The notes: generated by a model from the sequence alone, not told the origin. Positions 1-12,814 are shown, numbered from the stretch's first letter. The stretch: 64,000 nucleotides of DNA from Channa striata (GCA_033026295.1 CM065174.1:2903001-2967000), one strand, 5' to 3'. A program made the numbers and translations.

Positions 1-20
1 TTTTTATTTTATCCTTCACT

Positions 21-26
21 TTTATT
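21..26 (-). terminator. Candidate ccdc9 polyadenylation signal
   Basis: TTTATT on the plus strand reads AATAAA on the minus strand, about 100 nt downstream of the ccdc9 stop codon. A second AATAAA is at 8-3. This would give a short 3' UTR ending near the window edge. The motif is seen; its use is inferred. Confidence 0.5.
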
Positions 27-124
27 TCTCAGTTTTAGTTATGAAGCTATAAAGAAAATCTTCTTCAGGTCATGCCTGAGTTGGACTCTATGCCAACACT
101 TCCTGTGCAGTAGTGGTGGGCTGC

Positions 125-457
125 TCATTTGAATAGCCCCTCTACCTTCTGTGCTGCAGGTGGTTTGGGTTTTTCCTCCTCCTTCTCTTTCTTGCTAGCC
201 TTCTCCTCTTTCTTTGTCAGGTCCTCCTTTTCCTTCTCCTCCTCTTCTTTTTCTCCTTCCCAGCGGTTGTCATGCATACTGTCAGAGGGATCCAGACATG
301 CGAGAGGTTGGTTACACACTAAACACACATACATCAACGCAGGTGACAAAGTAATAATTTTATAAATAACACAACATTAAGGGCATGATCCTTAAGCAAC
401 AACAACAAACATTGGTAACCATTAAATTGTATAAAAGCTTTATGGTGCAAAAGAAAA

Positions 458-495
<38 letters not shown>

Positions 496-3400
496 CTACT
501 TTGCCTGCCAGTGCTTAGAATAGCCCGAACAATGAGCCACACTTAAGTAAGAAGGCAGTAAATAGAAACTGCCATCAGGTGATTTATTACTCAGTTCAAC
601 ACTACAATGACACTGAATGTATGATCAACAATGGCACATGATAAGTTGTTGCATTAAACATTTACTGGCCCACACTTCTTCACCATGTGTAGCTTTAATC
701 AGTCTCAGAACTTAATAAAGGAAACAAAAAGGGGACAGCTTAGCTTCTTCGACAGACAACAGTTGTTTCTTTCTGACATGGGTGGGGGGGCTCCACCAGC
801 ACCGTATCCATAATATTAGTTTGACAGGCGATCTGTGAATGTGTGAATGTGAACTGAACATTTTTGGATGAATGATGTCAGATTTACCTGTAGCTCTGTT
901 TCTGTCCTCGGCCCTTCCCTCTGCTCCGGTCCCCTCGGGGCCCCTGGCCCCTGCCCTGAGACAGGAAATCGCCAAATGTTGGAGCTTTAGGTGGCCGCTT
1001 ACTGTCATCTAGAGGAGATTAAGAGTTCAAATTAAATTGTTTAGCAATATGTAATCTGAAGACAGGGTGAGTTACACAGGAGAGGGAAGGAAAGCAGAAA
1101 GAGGTGATGGGGGTTTGTCAGTGCCACAGTTGCAGGGAGGTCTTTCACCATGCAGTAAGTGATGCACAGACTTAGTTATAAAAAGGCATGAGTCACACGT
1201 CGTGATTCACACGGAGTATACAGTTTGCTAGTGTTTAAAAAAAATAAGATCAACAGATTTTAAAACTTTACCCAGAGCCAATGGCTATTCTCTTGATCCA
1301 CAACATACCCTAAATTTTAAATACTACAAAGTATTTAGAATTCCTTCTCGGATTATAATTATCAATATTAGGACTAAAATGCTGTGAAAGTCACATTGAT
1401 CACATTTCTACATTCTATAAGGCAGGAGTGAAGTCCTTCAATAATCTGCGGCTTCAGTGAAAGCCTTATGTAACAGAGTCAAGATACATGTGACAGTGCA
1501 GCAAACAGCTGCAGAGTGCATCTGAACTCTGGGACAAGGTCAAATGTCTATTTGCTAGTACTGGGGAGACTGATGACTGAGTGGGAGGGACGGAGAGATG
1601 ATCACCCCATTTATATCAGTGAGGGTAGCCTGAATAACATAACACTTTTCTGCCGTAGAACTCAACAGAAGCACAAACTACAGATGAATGAGTCAACACC
1701 TCTTCAAAAACAAACAAAAAAAGGATGAGGAGACAATGAAGGACGGATTTATTGTTTAAGTGCTGTATTGGTTTCTCGAGACGTTCATTGTAAAGTAATA
1801 TGTGTAATTTTTGGATATTTATTGTGTTGCTATCAAGAAAAGACCAATCTGTTTAGGAAGGAAAAGGAGAGATAAATACCAAGACGGACAGTGGGGGTAC
1901 TGAGTTATCAGAGGTGCGCTGAAATGAGGAAACAAGGAAAGATGTGAGAGGAAAGGAGGTAGGAAAGGTGAGATGCTCAGAGGGGAGGGATGCAGAGAGT
2001 GAGGGAGGATAAGAGCTCAAAGAGGGGGAGAAGAGGGGAGGGTGTGATAAAGAAAGGTCATAAAGACAAAGCAACAGAGGAAATGAAGGGATCAGTGAGG
2101 AGAAAGGAAGAAAATTGAAGGATGAAGATGAAAGGATGAGCAGAGCAACCTGGGGCTGTCAAGAGGACACTCAAGTCGTTCCAGAAATTAAAAATGTTGA
2201 AGAAAAAGAACGCAGCACGCACACACACACACACACATACACAAACAGCGTAAAGACACACACGTGCAGGCTTTAACGTGAGGCAGGTCAAAGCTCATAA
2301 CGTGTAATACACAGAGAAAAGGGAGAAGCAGGCCTGAACAGCAGGCTTCTGTTTGAACCTTCTCACAGCAAATACAACCCCGATCGTCTGAAAGTGCACA
2401 TCATGTGACTTTGCCATGAGCTACTCAGAGAAGGAAACAACTGTGTACAAATGCTGTTCGTTATCCTGAGAGACGGTAGGTGCGTGCGCAGTCACAAGCA
2501 GTTAAGTGGTGCCCGGCTCAGGGAAAGATTAGCAAATCCTCACAGACGCTCACCCGACTCCAAAGCAAAAGCCTGTGGTTGAGGTGAACTCTCCACTTAT
2601 AGAACATGAACGTCTTACTAGCTGACTGATTCCAGTGATACAGTGAAAATTTGCATGAGATCTTAAAGCGTGGACCAAATTCAGGATATTTGCAGGTTTC
2701 AGTCTTGGTAAAAGCTTTAAACATCATTACTTAACCTTTTTAGACAGAAAATGGGAATAATGATAGAATTACATTGCGCATGAAAAGCAAAGTGCTTTCC
2801 AGGAACCTGACTCAAAGTACTGAAGCCCTCTGGAAGGAGTTCCATGCTTCTGCAACTACAATGTGAGGCATGTACATGTTCAGTCGTGGCTTCTGGTCTG
2901 ATGGCAAACAAAGACCTTAGACCATTTTCTTCACTTGACCTCAGAGCCTCCCACATGTCTTATGCCAAATTCAAGTTATTTTGACCTTGTTTTTCTTTGT
3001 AACTATAAAAACAATGGTAACACTCTGGCTGGTGAGAGGAACCAGACAAGAGTTGCAGCTACTAAAGCTTGTAACTCCTTCAGAGGACGTGTGTGCCTTC
3101 TTTGGGATCTTCAACACTTGTTTCTTCTTGTCATTTTGTATTTGTCATCTGACCTGCAGATTTACACATGTTCTTAATGATAGATCGGCCTTCAGGAGAG
3201 AACCACGTCTAAAACCTAATTTATTTATTTTAGAAAAAAAGTTTAGATTTTAGTTAGTAGCAACAAAATACAAAAATAAACTAAACATTGGAAAATAGAA
3301 AATATTTTGCGTCACCTAGTTTTACACTTGTATATTTGTAAATACTAAAAAAATTAAGTAATATAAAAATAAGTCATATTTGCAACTGAATGATGGTGCA

Positions 3401-6400
3401 GTAACAGTAATGGTAACAATAAAAGGATAAAATGGAAACCAAAATGTACGTCCATTAATTAAGCGGGCAAACGGTCTAAAGTAGAGTAGAATAAGGACCA
3501 CGGCTGCTTTGTATGGAGGGTGGTTCTGTGAGTGAATTTGTTACTGGGTGCAGGTGCTGTGCTCAGAACAAAACACACAATGTCAACTCAGTCCCAGGCT
3601 GTGCTCTAACCTGAGGCCCTGCCCCGAGGCTCTGTACGAGCGTTACGCCCCCGGGCTGCAGAGAGGACACACACACACAAACACATTACAGGGCGTCCAC
3701 CACATGCACACTGTCCACGAGAGAAGCAAAGACATCATTACAACGGAAGCAAGCAAAATCCTACCTTAACTAAAACTCACACATAAGTTTTTCTTTTAGT
3801 CAAACAATATTTGACTGATTTATTGCAAGACATTTTTAACTGACATAAAATGTCAGCTTTTAAATTAAAGTAAAATTTTGTCTACATACTGCAGTAAAAG
3901 TTTAAAATAAATGCATCAGGGATCGTTTTTTAAAAAAATATCCAGAGACAACCACCAAGAAGAAAAAAGGAGCAGCAACACACACACACACAGTCATTGA
4001 CATAATGCAATCCCTTAGCCTAACCAAAACCTAATTCTAACCCTGACCCTAAAACACAGTCTTGACCCTCAAAAATCTGTTTAAAGATGTTTGAAGTTGT
4101 GAGGACCGGCCAAAATGTCCTCACTCCCAAAAAATGTCCTCACTCCATTGGTAAAAAAAGAAAGAAATCTGGTCCACACCAAGTAGTATCTACAGGAACA
4201 CACACAAGCCACAGGCTGCATCAAGTAATTCTAAGTAAGTGAAGTTAACCAATGATACAGTATCTCTCTTAGCAACGCACTGACAACACAAACGTCTGTG
4301 AATAGCTGCCTGTCCCTGTCAATCACAGAGACTTTACTTTTTAAGTAAGATAATATGTGAAATATGCTCCAAAACGTGTCGTAATGTGAAGCGCTGCTGC
4401 TTAAGCTTCCAGTGCTGTCAGAACATCACGGGGTCCTTCTAAAAGTTTCTCTCAGATCATTGTGACTGTGGTTTAACAGTTGGATTTGGGCTCCAGGGAA
4501 ATATAAGAAGCCTTTACATAAGAAGCTTAAACAGCTCTCACTGACATAAAGCCCTTAATTAGCTGGAAGAGTAGAACTGTGTTCTGTGTTTACTACGTGA
4601 CGACAGGCTGGAGTGACAGACGAATCAGACAAGCAGAGAACAGAGGTGGATCGAGGGTCTGCGTTTGTCCTAGACCTGCCAGATGTCGTGTAACCATAGC
4701 AACAGCACGGTTGCGGTGTGTGTGCGGACTTGCCTCTCCTGCTGCCTCCCTGTTCAGACGTGACGCCCTCTGCAGCCGCACACGGGTCCTCCTTGAACCT
4801 GTGAACAAAGCCGCGGGGTTAGACGCGCACAGAAATATCCACGTCCTTCTCGTCACGGCCCTCTGAGCACCTGTCAGTTGAAATAAAGATGACGACAAAC
4901 AATTTATACTGCCCTCACCTCCTCCCTGTCCCCTGTCTCTGTTTGACAAGGATGAGGATTGGACTGGAGGCTTGGTTTCCTCCACGTAGTGCGTTCAGGC
5001 TTAGTGCTGAGTTCACTGACTCCATTCCCACTGTGTCCATTTTAAATCTCCACAAGACATGAGATAAGAACTGACACAGTGCATGGACATAATGGAAAAC
5101 CAGAGATAGAGCAGATTTATCTCTAGGCTACGGGCAACAATTTGCTTCCAAACCATCCCTGTGAGGTTATACTGCAGACAGGACACCAGGCACTGCTCTT
5201 TTACGCAAAACATTTTGTCTGCCAAATCAATACAGGTAAATGCAATAGTTAGAAATGTGTTTGAAAGTGGGTCTCAGTTTTGCTTACTCCTACCAAACAT
5301 TTCTTTTGGACAAATTTGCGTTTGGTAATATCCGTAACTCTTTTATAACCAACATGAACCACCAGGGCGAACACGTCTCTCTTTTTTATTACTTACGCAA
5401 CCATTTGTCTCGTCTCGTGCAGGAAAGTTTATTCTAGATTAGTTCATTTGCTCTGGTTCAAACAGTGGTCCAGTTTGTGAATGTTTTACACACAGAAAAA
5501 TCCAAGAACCAAAATTTACTAAAAATCACTGTCTGCTCACTGGTCAATTCAATCTGGCCAGAGCTACATTTGAAACATGTAATGATGTCCATTTCATTAT
5601 GATAAATGATATCTACTGCAGTGTTTACAAATAGGAATTAGGGTGAGATTTTAATATTCGCTATTGTAACATTAAACTGCTAGAAGAATTATACTGCTGT
5701 CTTTCCCCTCCCATTTCTCACATGTTCTCTGTCTTCTGTGCGTCCCACTCTCGTCTCCACTGGCCTGTGGCGTTCCGGTGGCGTGCTAGTCTCTCCTCAT
5801 CAATCTGCTCACGCTCCTTCTTCCAGCGCAGGTACTCTGCTCTCTCCCGGCCCGTCATGGACATAGTCATGTCCACAGAGCTTTTTGGACCAGGCCTTCG
5901 ACTCTACGTAGACAGGCAGAGAGGGGTGTCACACATTTGTGGCATGAATAAAAAGAGTAGAGCAATGACTTCCTCAACTTGGATGTTACAGGAACCTTTT
6001 TAAAACATTACTCACAGTCCACTCTTTCTCAAGTTCAGCTCCTGTCTTCACGTTGTCAAAGTCCAGCCCTCCCCAGTTTCGTACGTGTCTCCTGCTGCCC
6101 TCCTTTCGGTCTGTGTCTGGTGCCGGGCCTGAACGTCTTGGGTCGTCCAGGAAGTTACGGATCGGCTTGTCTCCATCCGGCTGAGAAGAATAGAGAAAAA
6201 TGTAATGCCCAGTCACATCTGATCAGTTATAATTACAGTTATTAATTACTGAAGCCAAGCTAGTCCCTTATATAAACATAATTCACAGAGAGGACCCAGG
6301 GACCAAAAAAGGCCTGATTAATGTCATCTGATAAGTTTAAAACTCTATGGAATAAATCTTTGCAGAACAGTGACTCTCACCCGCTGCCCCCTCTCATATT

Positions 6401-9400
6401 CTGCTATTCTCTCCATTTCTTCGTTCATCTTCTCAATGTTTTGTCGCCTCTTCTCCTCCCACTCCTGTCCACAACACACACAACACAACATCATTAGTTA
6501 GAGCATTAAGTATTTTACAAATGCAAACCACTGGCATGGAGGACAACAACAGTCCGGCATTAAAACAAGAAAGGATTAGATATTGCAAAGGTCCTTCTTG
6601 TATAGTACAACTGAATAACAACCCTGTGCTCGTGTTTGCAGTCTTCTGCAATTATTTGTATGAAGTTATATACAGTGGCATGACGACACCTGGAGGTTGG
6701 TCTGAATGCTTGTAAGCGACCTGTCTCTCAAGTAACCCAAATTATTACTTTATATACCAGCCAATAACAGTGCAGTATCTTATTGGACCCGATCAGCTTC
6801 ACTTACCTTGGATTTCCTGTCCATACCCCCTGGTGTCCCCCCTCCTCCGCCCTCTCCTCCTCTCCCTCTCCTTCCTCCTCTGCGTCCCTGTCCTCCTGAC
6901 TCCCCAGGCTCTCCATCTCTGGGTGTCCTTGGTTCCCAATCTCTCCTCTCTTGGCGTCCACCTCCTCTGTGACCTCCCCGACTGACTCGCCCTGACCCTG
7001 TCCTCCTGGAGGGGCTATGGCCTTCGCTCAGGCCCCTGTGGCCTTCGCTCGGGCCCCTGTGGCCTTCGCTCGGGCCCCTGTGGCCTTCGCTCGGGCCCCT
7101 GTGGCCTTCGCTCGGGCCCCTGTGGCCTTCGCTCGGGCCCCTGTGGCCTTCGCTCGGGCCCCTGTGGCCTTCGCTCGGGCCCCTGTGGCCTTCGCTCGCC
7201 CCTGTGGCCTTCGCTCGGGCCCCTGTGGCCTTCGCTCGGGCCCCTGTGGCCTTCGCTCGGGCCCCTGTGGCCTTCGCTCGGGCCCCTGTGGCCGCGCTCG
7301 GGCCCCTGTGGCCTCGCTCGGGCCCCTGTGGCCGTCGCTCGGGCCCCTGTGGCCTTCGCTCTCCTCAGACGTCTTGCGACCACGAGGTGTTCCGTGTTTC
7401 CAGTCGTTCACAATCCTTTTCTCCTGCAAAAAACACACACAATAATTGCAGTAGGAACTGCATTTTTAAGTCGTAAGACCCTACTTTACATTATTTAAGT
7501 AAAGCAGGAGTCTTGCTATGGCTCTCAGGGTTCAAATAAAGAGAAATGAATAAACCCAAACACTGGAATCACAACTATCCCACTGAGGTTTTGTGTATAT
7601 GCAGGTCAATATTCAATATTCTTCAATATTCTCTACTAGAAACTATATTTGGCTCATAATAAAGTGACAAAAGCTGTGCAAGCTGTGAAAGGCTGATACA
7701 AGGGGAAATCATTTCCTGTTCTGACTCAACCCCTGTATTTTAATTTGAACTAACTCAACCTAAGATATCTGCACCGTATAAAAGTACAAAAGATTAAATC
7801 AGGGTTATGGATTATGTAAAACTACAACCTGATAAGTTCAGAGAGAAAGAGTCGGTAAAGCGAGGTCGACAGGTTATGAGGAAAAGAAGTGAGAAGGCAG
7901 GATCACAGACTAATGAATCAAATAAGACACAGAATCAATGTCTATTCAAAAAGCAACACACGGGAGGTGAGTGCTGCCTTCCTGCCCTCCTTTATCCAGC
8001 ATCTTCACATCAACACTACGGATCACTTTAAGGCAGTCTTAAGCTAAGCAGGAGGTGACCAGCTGCCCCTGCTACGTGCATTCCTCTCTTTTTGGATAAA
8101 ACCTATTTGCCAAATGACTGAACGTAAACGTACTGCACGACACTGCATCTTGTTTTTACTGACATAATGACATTTACTGCACATACATCTCAGTGTAAAC
8201 AATTGCACAAACAATCTTGTATTTTCGACTGCACACATCAATTGTAACCTCTGTAAAATATATAGCTTATATTTCATATTGGACCCAAATTTAGGAGGTG
8301 GGCAGAAATGAAAGCTAATGTTGCTCAATATCTGCTGGACAACAACACTGTGTGTATGTCACAGATGTGTGACGTGTGTGATGAGCTTTCTAATAAATAA
8401 ACTAAAATCACATTAGAAGGTGGTGATATCACAACAGCTATTAGGACTAAGCTGCTTTTATTTCCACAGGCTGTTCTTGTTCTAAAAAAGTATTTCTAAA
8501 CCATAATTATACTGATGTTGTTCTATGATTATTTATCATTAGCAACTTTAATTACATAAACATGCATACAGCAGCTTTTTCCCTTTTTCGCATGTTGATA
8601 TGTAAGTGGGTTTCTGTCTTTGATATCATTCGCATGTGCAGAGTTACCAATTGACGCACTGCCTGTTTGTTCAGTGCCTGTTTATGTGATGCTGGACACT
8701 GATAAAGTTTACATGGTAATGAATCATGAAACATGTTGGAAGAGCTGCATAAACAGCTTACAGAGATGGTTTTCCAGGACATGTGTGCACTTTAATTATT
8801 CGACTGTCCATTCAGCACCACAATACAGCATTACAATATCATACTGGCACAACTGACGTGCTCTGGTTTTAGACAACTGCCATAAATGTTTCCCTGATTT
8901 AATCTTTGCACAGCAGAAGAGCTGCACAGAAACACTCATAATAAAAAAAATAGATCAGCTCTCATCTCATCGGCTGCCATAATGTATGGACATTATGTAT
9001 TTAGCCCATTATTTTTTCATACTGTTTTTTCGTCATATGCAATAGACTTCTTGGTTATGCCATTACTGTAATTTCACATGTTGTTATGCAACAACCACCA
9101 ATGTGTGAAATTACTTCTATAATCACTATCAGGGCACACACACAGTACAGTCACAATCCAAACACTGATGCAGTATCTACATGGTACTATGTGGCTTTTG
9201 CATTGTATATATTCTTTGCAACCTTAGTGTAAAAAAAAAAAAGATAAGTAAATTTTCCTGCTTTCAATACTTTAGGAAAAGCAGCCTCATTTTCAAGTTG
9301 ACATTCTTACATTCTGAGTTATTCTAGTTGGTGTTAAATGATGTATGTCTTTATACGAACACCCATGATTGGTAAACTGGCAGGCATGTGGTTGGTAAAA

Positions 9401-10605
9401 CTCATCACAGTTATGAGAATCTGTCAGAATATATAAGCTGCAACCTCTGTCTGCAAGAACGTCACAAAGCAGATAAACCACTTTTCTTTCCTACAGTGAC
9501 GACACAACGTAGAACGATGGAAGAACATATTGCGTTGTTGTAACTGTATCAATGTCAAGGCTGCCAGGATGTTGAAAAGATAAGAATCCAAATCATGCCA
9601 TACCCCTGTCGGTTTGGACAGGTCCACGGTGACAGTGAAGTTTTCTTTCTCCCCCTTTCTTCTGTCCGGCTCCGGCTCGTGGGGACGGGGTTTCCGAGGT
9701 GTCGTCACAGCAATGCCTTCCTGCTCTGCTTTCTTCTTGTCTTCCTCTATTTCCTGTTGGTGGAGTGACAGATTGAGTGAGATTGTGAGCTGTGTCCCAA
9801 AAATCTAAACTAATTCTACACCAAATTTTAAACTGATATCAGCCTTCTTATGGCCACTTGATTACTGGCTTAAAAAAAGAGCTGCACATTGCAATCATTT
9901 TCTTCACTAGATGACTTGAATAAATCATATGTGAGAAATAATCATTTTAGACTGATTTGGGGGATTTTGTAACTTAGTGCTGCATAGAAATTATCTGCAT
10001 GTTTTTCTTGCATTCCGTGTTTCTCCTCCTCCCTTCACTCATTAACAGATTTATAAAGCCTAACATATTCAATTTAATCTGCTCTTGCTTTCATAACATT
10101 TATTCCCAGTATTTGTATTGAGATGAGTAAAAATAAAAAAAAGAAGATATTGTTTAGATATTCTTTTATACATTTTCGAACCTACAGAGATGCACAACTC
10201 AATCTGGCTTCTGTTTCATTCAATGACATGTAGTCATCAAACATGGAGGCTTGTAGGCTGGAAGTCAGTGATTGAAGTTACCACTTTGTCCCAGACTTCC
10301 CGTGTTGATGCAAACAGGTTTTGTGTGTCTGGGTGTAAAAATGAACACTCTCATACCTGGTACCTCTTGACAAGAGCTTCATTCTTCTTCCTCAGAGCTT
10401 CGATGCGCTTGTCCAGCTCTGCATCCTTCTCCTCCTTGGTTTTGAGATCCACCACTGAAGACTGGCAGAGGGGAGGAAGGAGGAGGAGAGCAATGACATG
10501 AGGTTTGTCCTAAAGACGCAAACTACCACAGCGGCTAAGAATCTCTGTGCTGACCTCTAATCCAACTTTACAATATCGACTCTCTTTTTCTTTGGTACTC
10601 ACCAT
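125..10605 (-). CDS. ccdc9: Coiled-coil domain-containing protein 9 (10 coding exons)
   Basis: Family knowledge: CCDC9 is an RNA-binding protein reported to associate with the exon junction complex. Coding exons in transcript order on the minus strand: 10605-10603 (ATG only), 10461-10357, 9753-9604, 7423-6807, 6464-6381, 6180-6016, 5903-5722, 4798-4734, 1008-888, 278-125 (TGA 127-125). Seen: the start MSSVVDLKTKEEKDAELDKR matches the conserved N-terminal coiled coil. Later come the blocks EWEEKRRQNIEKMNEEMER, IRNFLDDPRRSGP, RRHVRNWGG, MTGRERAEYLRWKKERE, PPKAPTFGDFLSQ, and a Lys/Glu-rich tail. A Gly/Arg-rich stretch precedes MDRKSKEWEE. The intact protein would be about 548 residues, close to human (about 530). 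The start was chosen because the homologous Met falls exactly at an exon end. Every exon keeps phase except 7423-6807 (617 bp), which carries a net frameshift inside a 21-bp repeat. The intron after 4734 has a GC donor. Identity is very secure; integrity of exon 4 is not. Confidence 0.93.
462..489. repeat. (CA)n microsatellite
   Basis: Uninterrupted CA dinucleotide run in the last ccdc9 intron. Similar CA/GT runs occur at 2218-2237, 11573-11599, 27726-27751, 29024-29053, 30857-30891, 39610-39631, 39890-39911 and 52527-52558. Confidence 0.95.
1855..2120. repeat. Polypurine (GA-rich) tract in ccdc9 intron
   Basis: About 260 bp of almost uninterrupted G/A on the plus strand, such as repeated gaggaaa, ggagg and gagagg words. 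It lies in the ccdc9 intron between exons 4734 and 1008. Such tracts can adopt triplex structures. Its Ser/Pro/Leu-rich conceptual translation on the minus strand is a composition artefact. Confidence 0.7.
3976..4210 (+). repeat. CA-bracketed 'ccctaacc' dispersed repeat, copy 1
   Basis: Starts in a CA run, then reads cattgacataatgcaatccc, a cctaacc/ctaaccctgaccct section, gtcttgaccctcaaaaa, gtgaggaccggccaaaatgt, repeated atgtcctcact, and ends ..ccaagtagtatctacagga into acacacac. The same order of blocks recurs three more times in this window. It looks like a non-autonomous dispersed repeat common in fish genomes (recalled); its class is uncertain. It lies in a ccdc9 intron. Confidence 0.75.
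4728..4733 (-). other. GC-type 5' splice site in ccdc9
   Basis: The exon 4798-4734 (65 bp, encoding FKEDPCAAAEG...GGSRR) ends ..AGGAGAG and is followed by gcaagt, so this is a GC-AG intron. The phase requires this site: exon 5903-5722 ends in AT, the exon starts with G (completing Met), and it ends with G, which joins AT of exon 1008-888 to make Asp. The donor has strong U1 complementarity around the GC, as is usual for GC donors. Confidence 0.8.
7018..7361 (-). repeat. 21-bp coding minisatellite in ccdc9 exon 4
   Basis: About 16 tandem units built on GGCCTTCGCTCGGGCCCCTGT (plus strand) occupy the middle of ccdc9 exon 4. On the coding strand the correct frame, fixed by both flanks, reads the heptapeptide SEGHRGP. 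Before the array the frame is ..KTSEESEGHRGP; after it the frame is SEGHSPSRRTGSGR. Most units are exactly 21 bp. Three units are short: one lacks 2 bases near 7198-7202, and two lack 1 base near 7293 and 7312. These shift the reading through ERRPQGP and AKATGAR frames and net to -4 bases. Reading the assembly literally ends at TGA 7030-7028. No comparable repeat is recalled in mammalian CCDC9, so the expansion looks lineage-specific (inference). Confidence 0.92.
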
Positions 10606-12020
10606 ATCTGCCTCCGACTTCTCTTCATATACAAGTGGCTGACTGCCTGTTCCTCCTGTAACAAAGATGATGATGTTTGAGTGTAAACCAGTTCAGAATT
10701 AGTCCATGAGTCACATTATACACAAATTCCAGTTCTTCACCTCCACTCGAAAATGTTTTTTCTGCAGAACATCGCTTTTGCAGAATTGACAAGAGCAGCT
10801 TGTTTTACTATCACAAGCAATTTCTCTGTGCTTAGCTCAGATTTCGTTTTTAAGACATTCACGTCCAACCATGAGTTCAAAGAAGTATCAGAAAAACGTG
10901 ACAAAACTCTTATCCGATATAATACTAATATCCAACAGATCAAGGTGACGTTCTGTAATATGTTTTGATCTGACCGACAATCAGCAAAAATCCAAAAAGT
11001 TTGAGTCTGTAGTCACATATCACAAGGATAATAGAGTTGATGGTTTCTTTCCCTTCAATCTATAAATGTATTAATTGCAGAAGCCCCAGTGTGAAATGCA
11101 GTTTATATGAATGTGAAAACTTCAGGTAAATATTTTTTATGAGAGTACAGTATTTATACAGCTTCATAACGAACTGAACGTCGTCTGCTGTATATTGCTT
11201 GCATTTGTTTAGTTCCTGGCAGAGTTGAAACTGTTTTAATACTAATCAAAATTCTCAGCTTCCCCTTGTGTTAATTTCTGTGTTATATTTTAAGCAGAAG
11301 AAAAACAAGGGACTGAATAATGTGGTTTTGGTACTTGTGCACACACATGCAAAATTTCACCAACTAACGTGAGTTTCTTTAAGATATGATTTGCTACATA
11401 TGGTTTCTAGTTCTGATTATAAATATCAATTTATATTGAGATTTTATGAACCCACATGGCAACATGAAAGTAAGCTGCAGGCCTAGTCTCTGAAAGGTTT
11501 ATTGCTTGTCGCGTATTCATACATTCCATACACTAATCACTGCATACACTAACCAAAGGCGGGATGACACAGGTGTGTGTGTGTGTGTGTGTGTGTGTGA
11601 AGTTCCCAGAGCTCCAGTAAGCGTATTAGAGCTGTACACAAGGTGCCGGCGGCAGCACATTAGACACAAACAAAGTCCGTCCAGGACATTCAGCAAACCG
11701 AACCCGCACTGACACACGGAATTCGGTGGATTTGTTCGCGTCTGCTCCGGGGGGCAGTAACAGAACCACGCCGAGCCATGTCTGCCCGGATACAAAGCGC
11801 CGAGCACCGCCACGACGGAAACACAGCGCAGCAAACGCGCGGAACACACGGCACCAAAGAGCGGAGCAAACGTTTAGCCGAACTAAAGACCCGCTTAGTC
11901 CACAGTACCTTTATCCGTGGAAGTTCGAACGAGTGTGAAGAGCTCGGTTTGGACTCGGTGCTAATTCCTGCATCTCACAGTGTCCTCTTTATTCTACTTC
12001 CTGTTAGCCGCGGCTAACTT
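10606..12020 (-). promoter_or_regulatory. ccdc9 5' untranslated exons and promoter side
   Basis: The ATG-bearing exon begins at 10655, after a clear ...ttacag acceptor, and has about 50 nt of 5' UTR with no upstream Met in frame. A CpG-rich block at about 11640-12020 is the best place for the non-coding first exon. A possible donor there reads AAAG|gtactg, ending the exon at 11909. The first exon's boundaries are inferred. The intron between holds only AT-rich sequence and a (GT)n run at about 11573-11599. Confidence 0.4.
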
Positions 12021-12249
12021 CCTGCCAAATACAGACCGCTCCCGGTGGGTTTAAAGTGACAGATCGTTCTTCGGCCAGTTCGGCTCCCTGCTCTTTTTTG
12101 TTTAACTACATATACACAGGGCATAATACTATTCCAAATGGCCACATGTTTAATATTTTGAAGAAATGGTTAAGAACGACGTGGGAAAACAAAACCTAAG
12201 AGTGTTATTTAGTTTGACAGATGATGTAGTTCCTCATTTGGACCACAAG

Positions 12250-12814
12250 ATGGCGCCAGCGTCTAACGAACGTCATGGCGGGAAAGACGTAAGTTCTTCT
12301 TCTGCTGTTCTTGCTGCTTTTTGTTATTTATATTTGTTTTAATAATAAACTTTATCCTCCTTGTGTTCACGTTGACATTTACAGGAGACATGGGCATTTA
12401 CAGTAGACATAAAAAAAGATATGACAACAAGTGAATAGTGCTGGGGGGATCATTTAAACAAAAATATATATTTTTCCAAAATAAAGCAGCATTTCCTTCA
12501 GTGTGTGTGCTAATGTAAGTACAAAGGAGACTCCAAAGATTTTTCTTGTTTGTTTGTTCTGAATTTCTTGCAATATGCTTTAACTGGGTGAACTCTAGGA
12601 ATAAGTTTGAAAGATATGTCTTTCACTTTGGCAGTTATCAGATAGCGAGCGACCTTTTCCCATATGTCATCCACCAAACGAGGGACAGTCAGGTATTATG
12701 GTGACATCGCTTTGCAGGATATTACTTGTAGATGAATTCTTATTATGGGGAGTGAGGAGAGACACATTTTTTCTACAGGAGAGCGAGGAAGAGGAGGGAT
12801 TACATGATGATTAA
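12250..12814 (+). CDS. Candidate micro-gene, three short exons, unrecognised
   Basis: I do not recognise this. Seen: a start-like region with a YY1-type motif (AAGATGGCG, 12247-12255), then exon 1 ending at 12288 before gtaagt. Exon 2 is 12635-12692, after cactttggcag and before gtatta. Exon 3 begins at 12779 after ttttttctacag. From ATG 12275 (G at -3 and +4), the splice gives an in-frame 35-residue peptide: MAGKTYQIASDLF..., then an acidic end ESEEEEGLHDD, stop TAA 12812-12814. From ATG 12250 a different frame is also open (41 residues, MAPASNERHGGKD...). It is divergent from ccdc9, so it may share its promoter. The exons are too short for the open frame to be significant; it could equally be a non-coding transcript. 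Confidence 0.25.

Noticed and set aside
1853..2074. Ser/Pro/Leu-rich minus-strand ORF
   Set aside because: Pure composition artefact of a polypurine tract in a ccdc9 intron.
7017..7476. Plus-strand ORFs reading repeated AFARAPV or CGLRSGP
   Set aside because: They are antisense translations of the ccdc9 minisatellite; the 21-bp unit lacks stops in several frames, so openness carries no coding signal.
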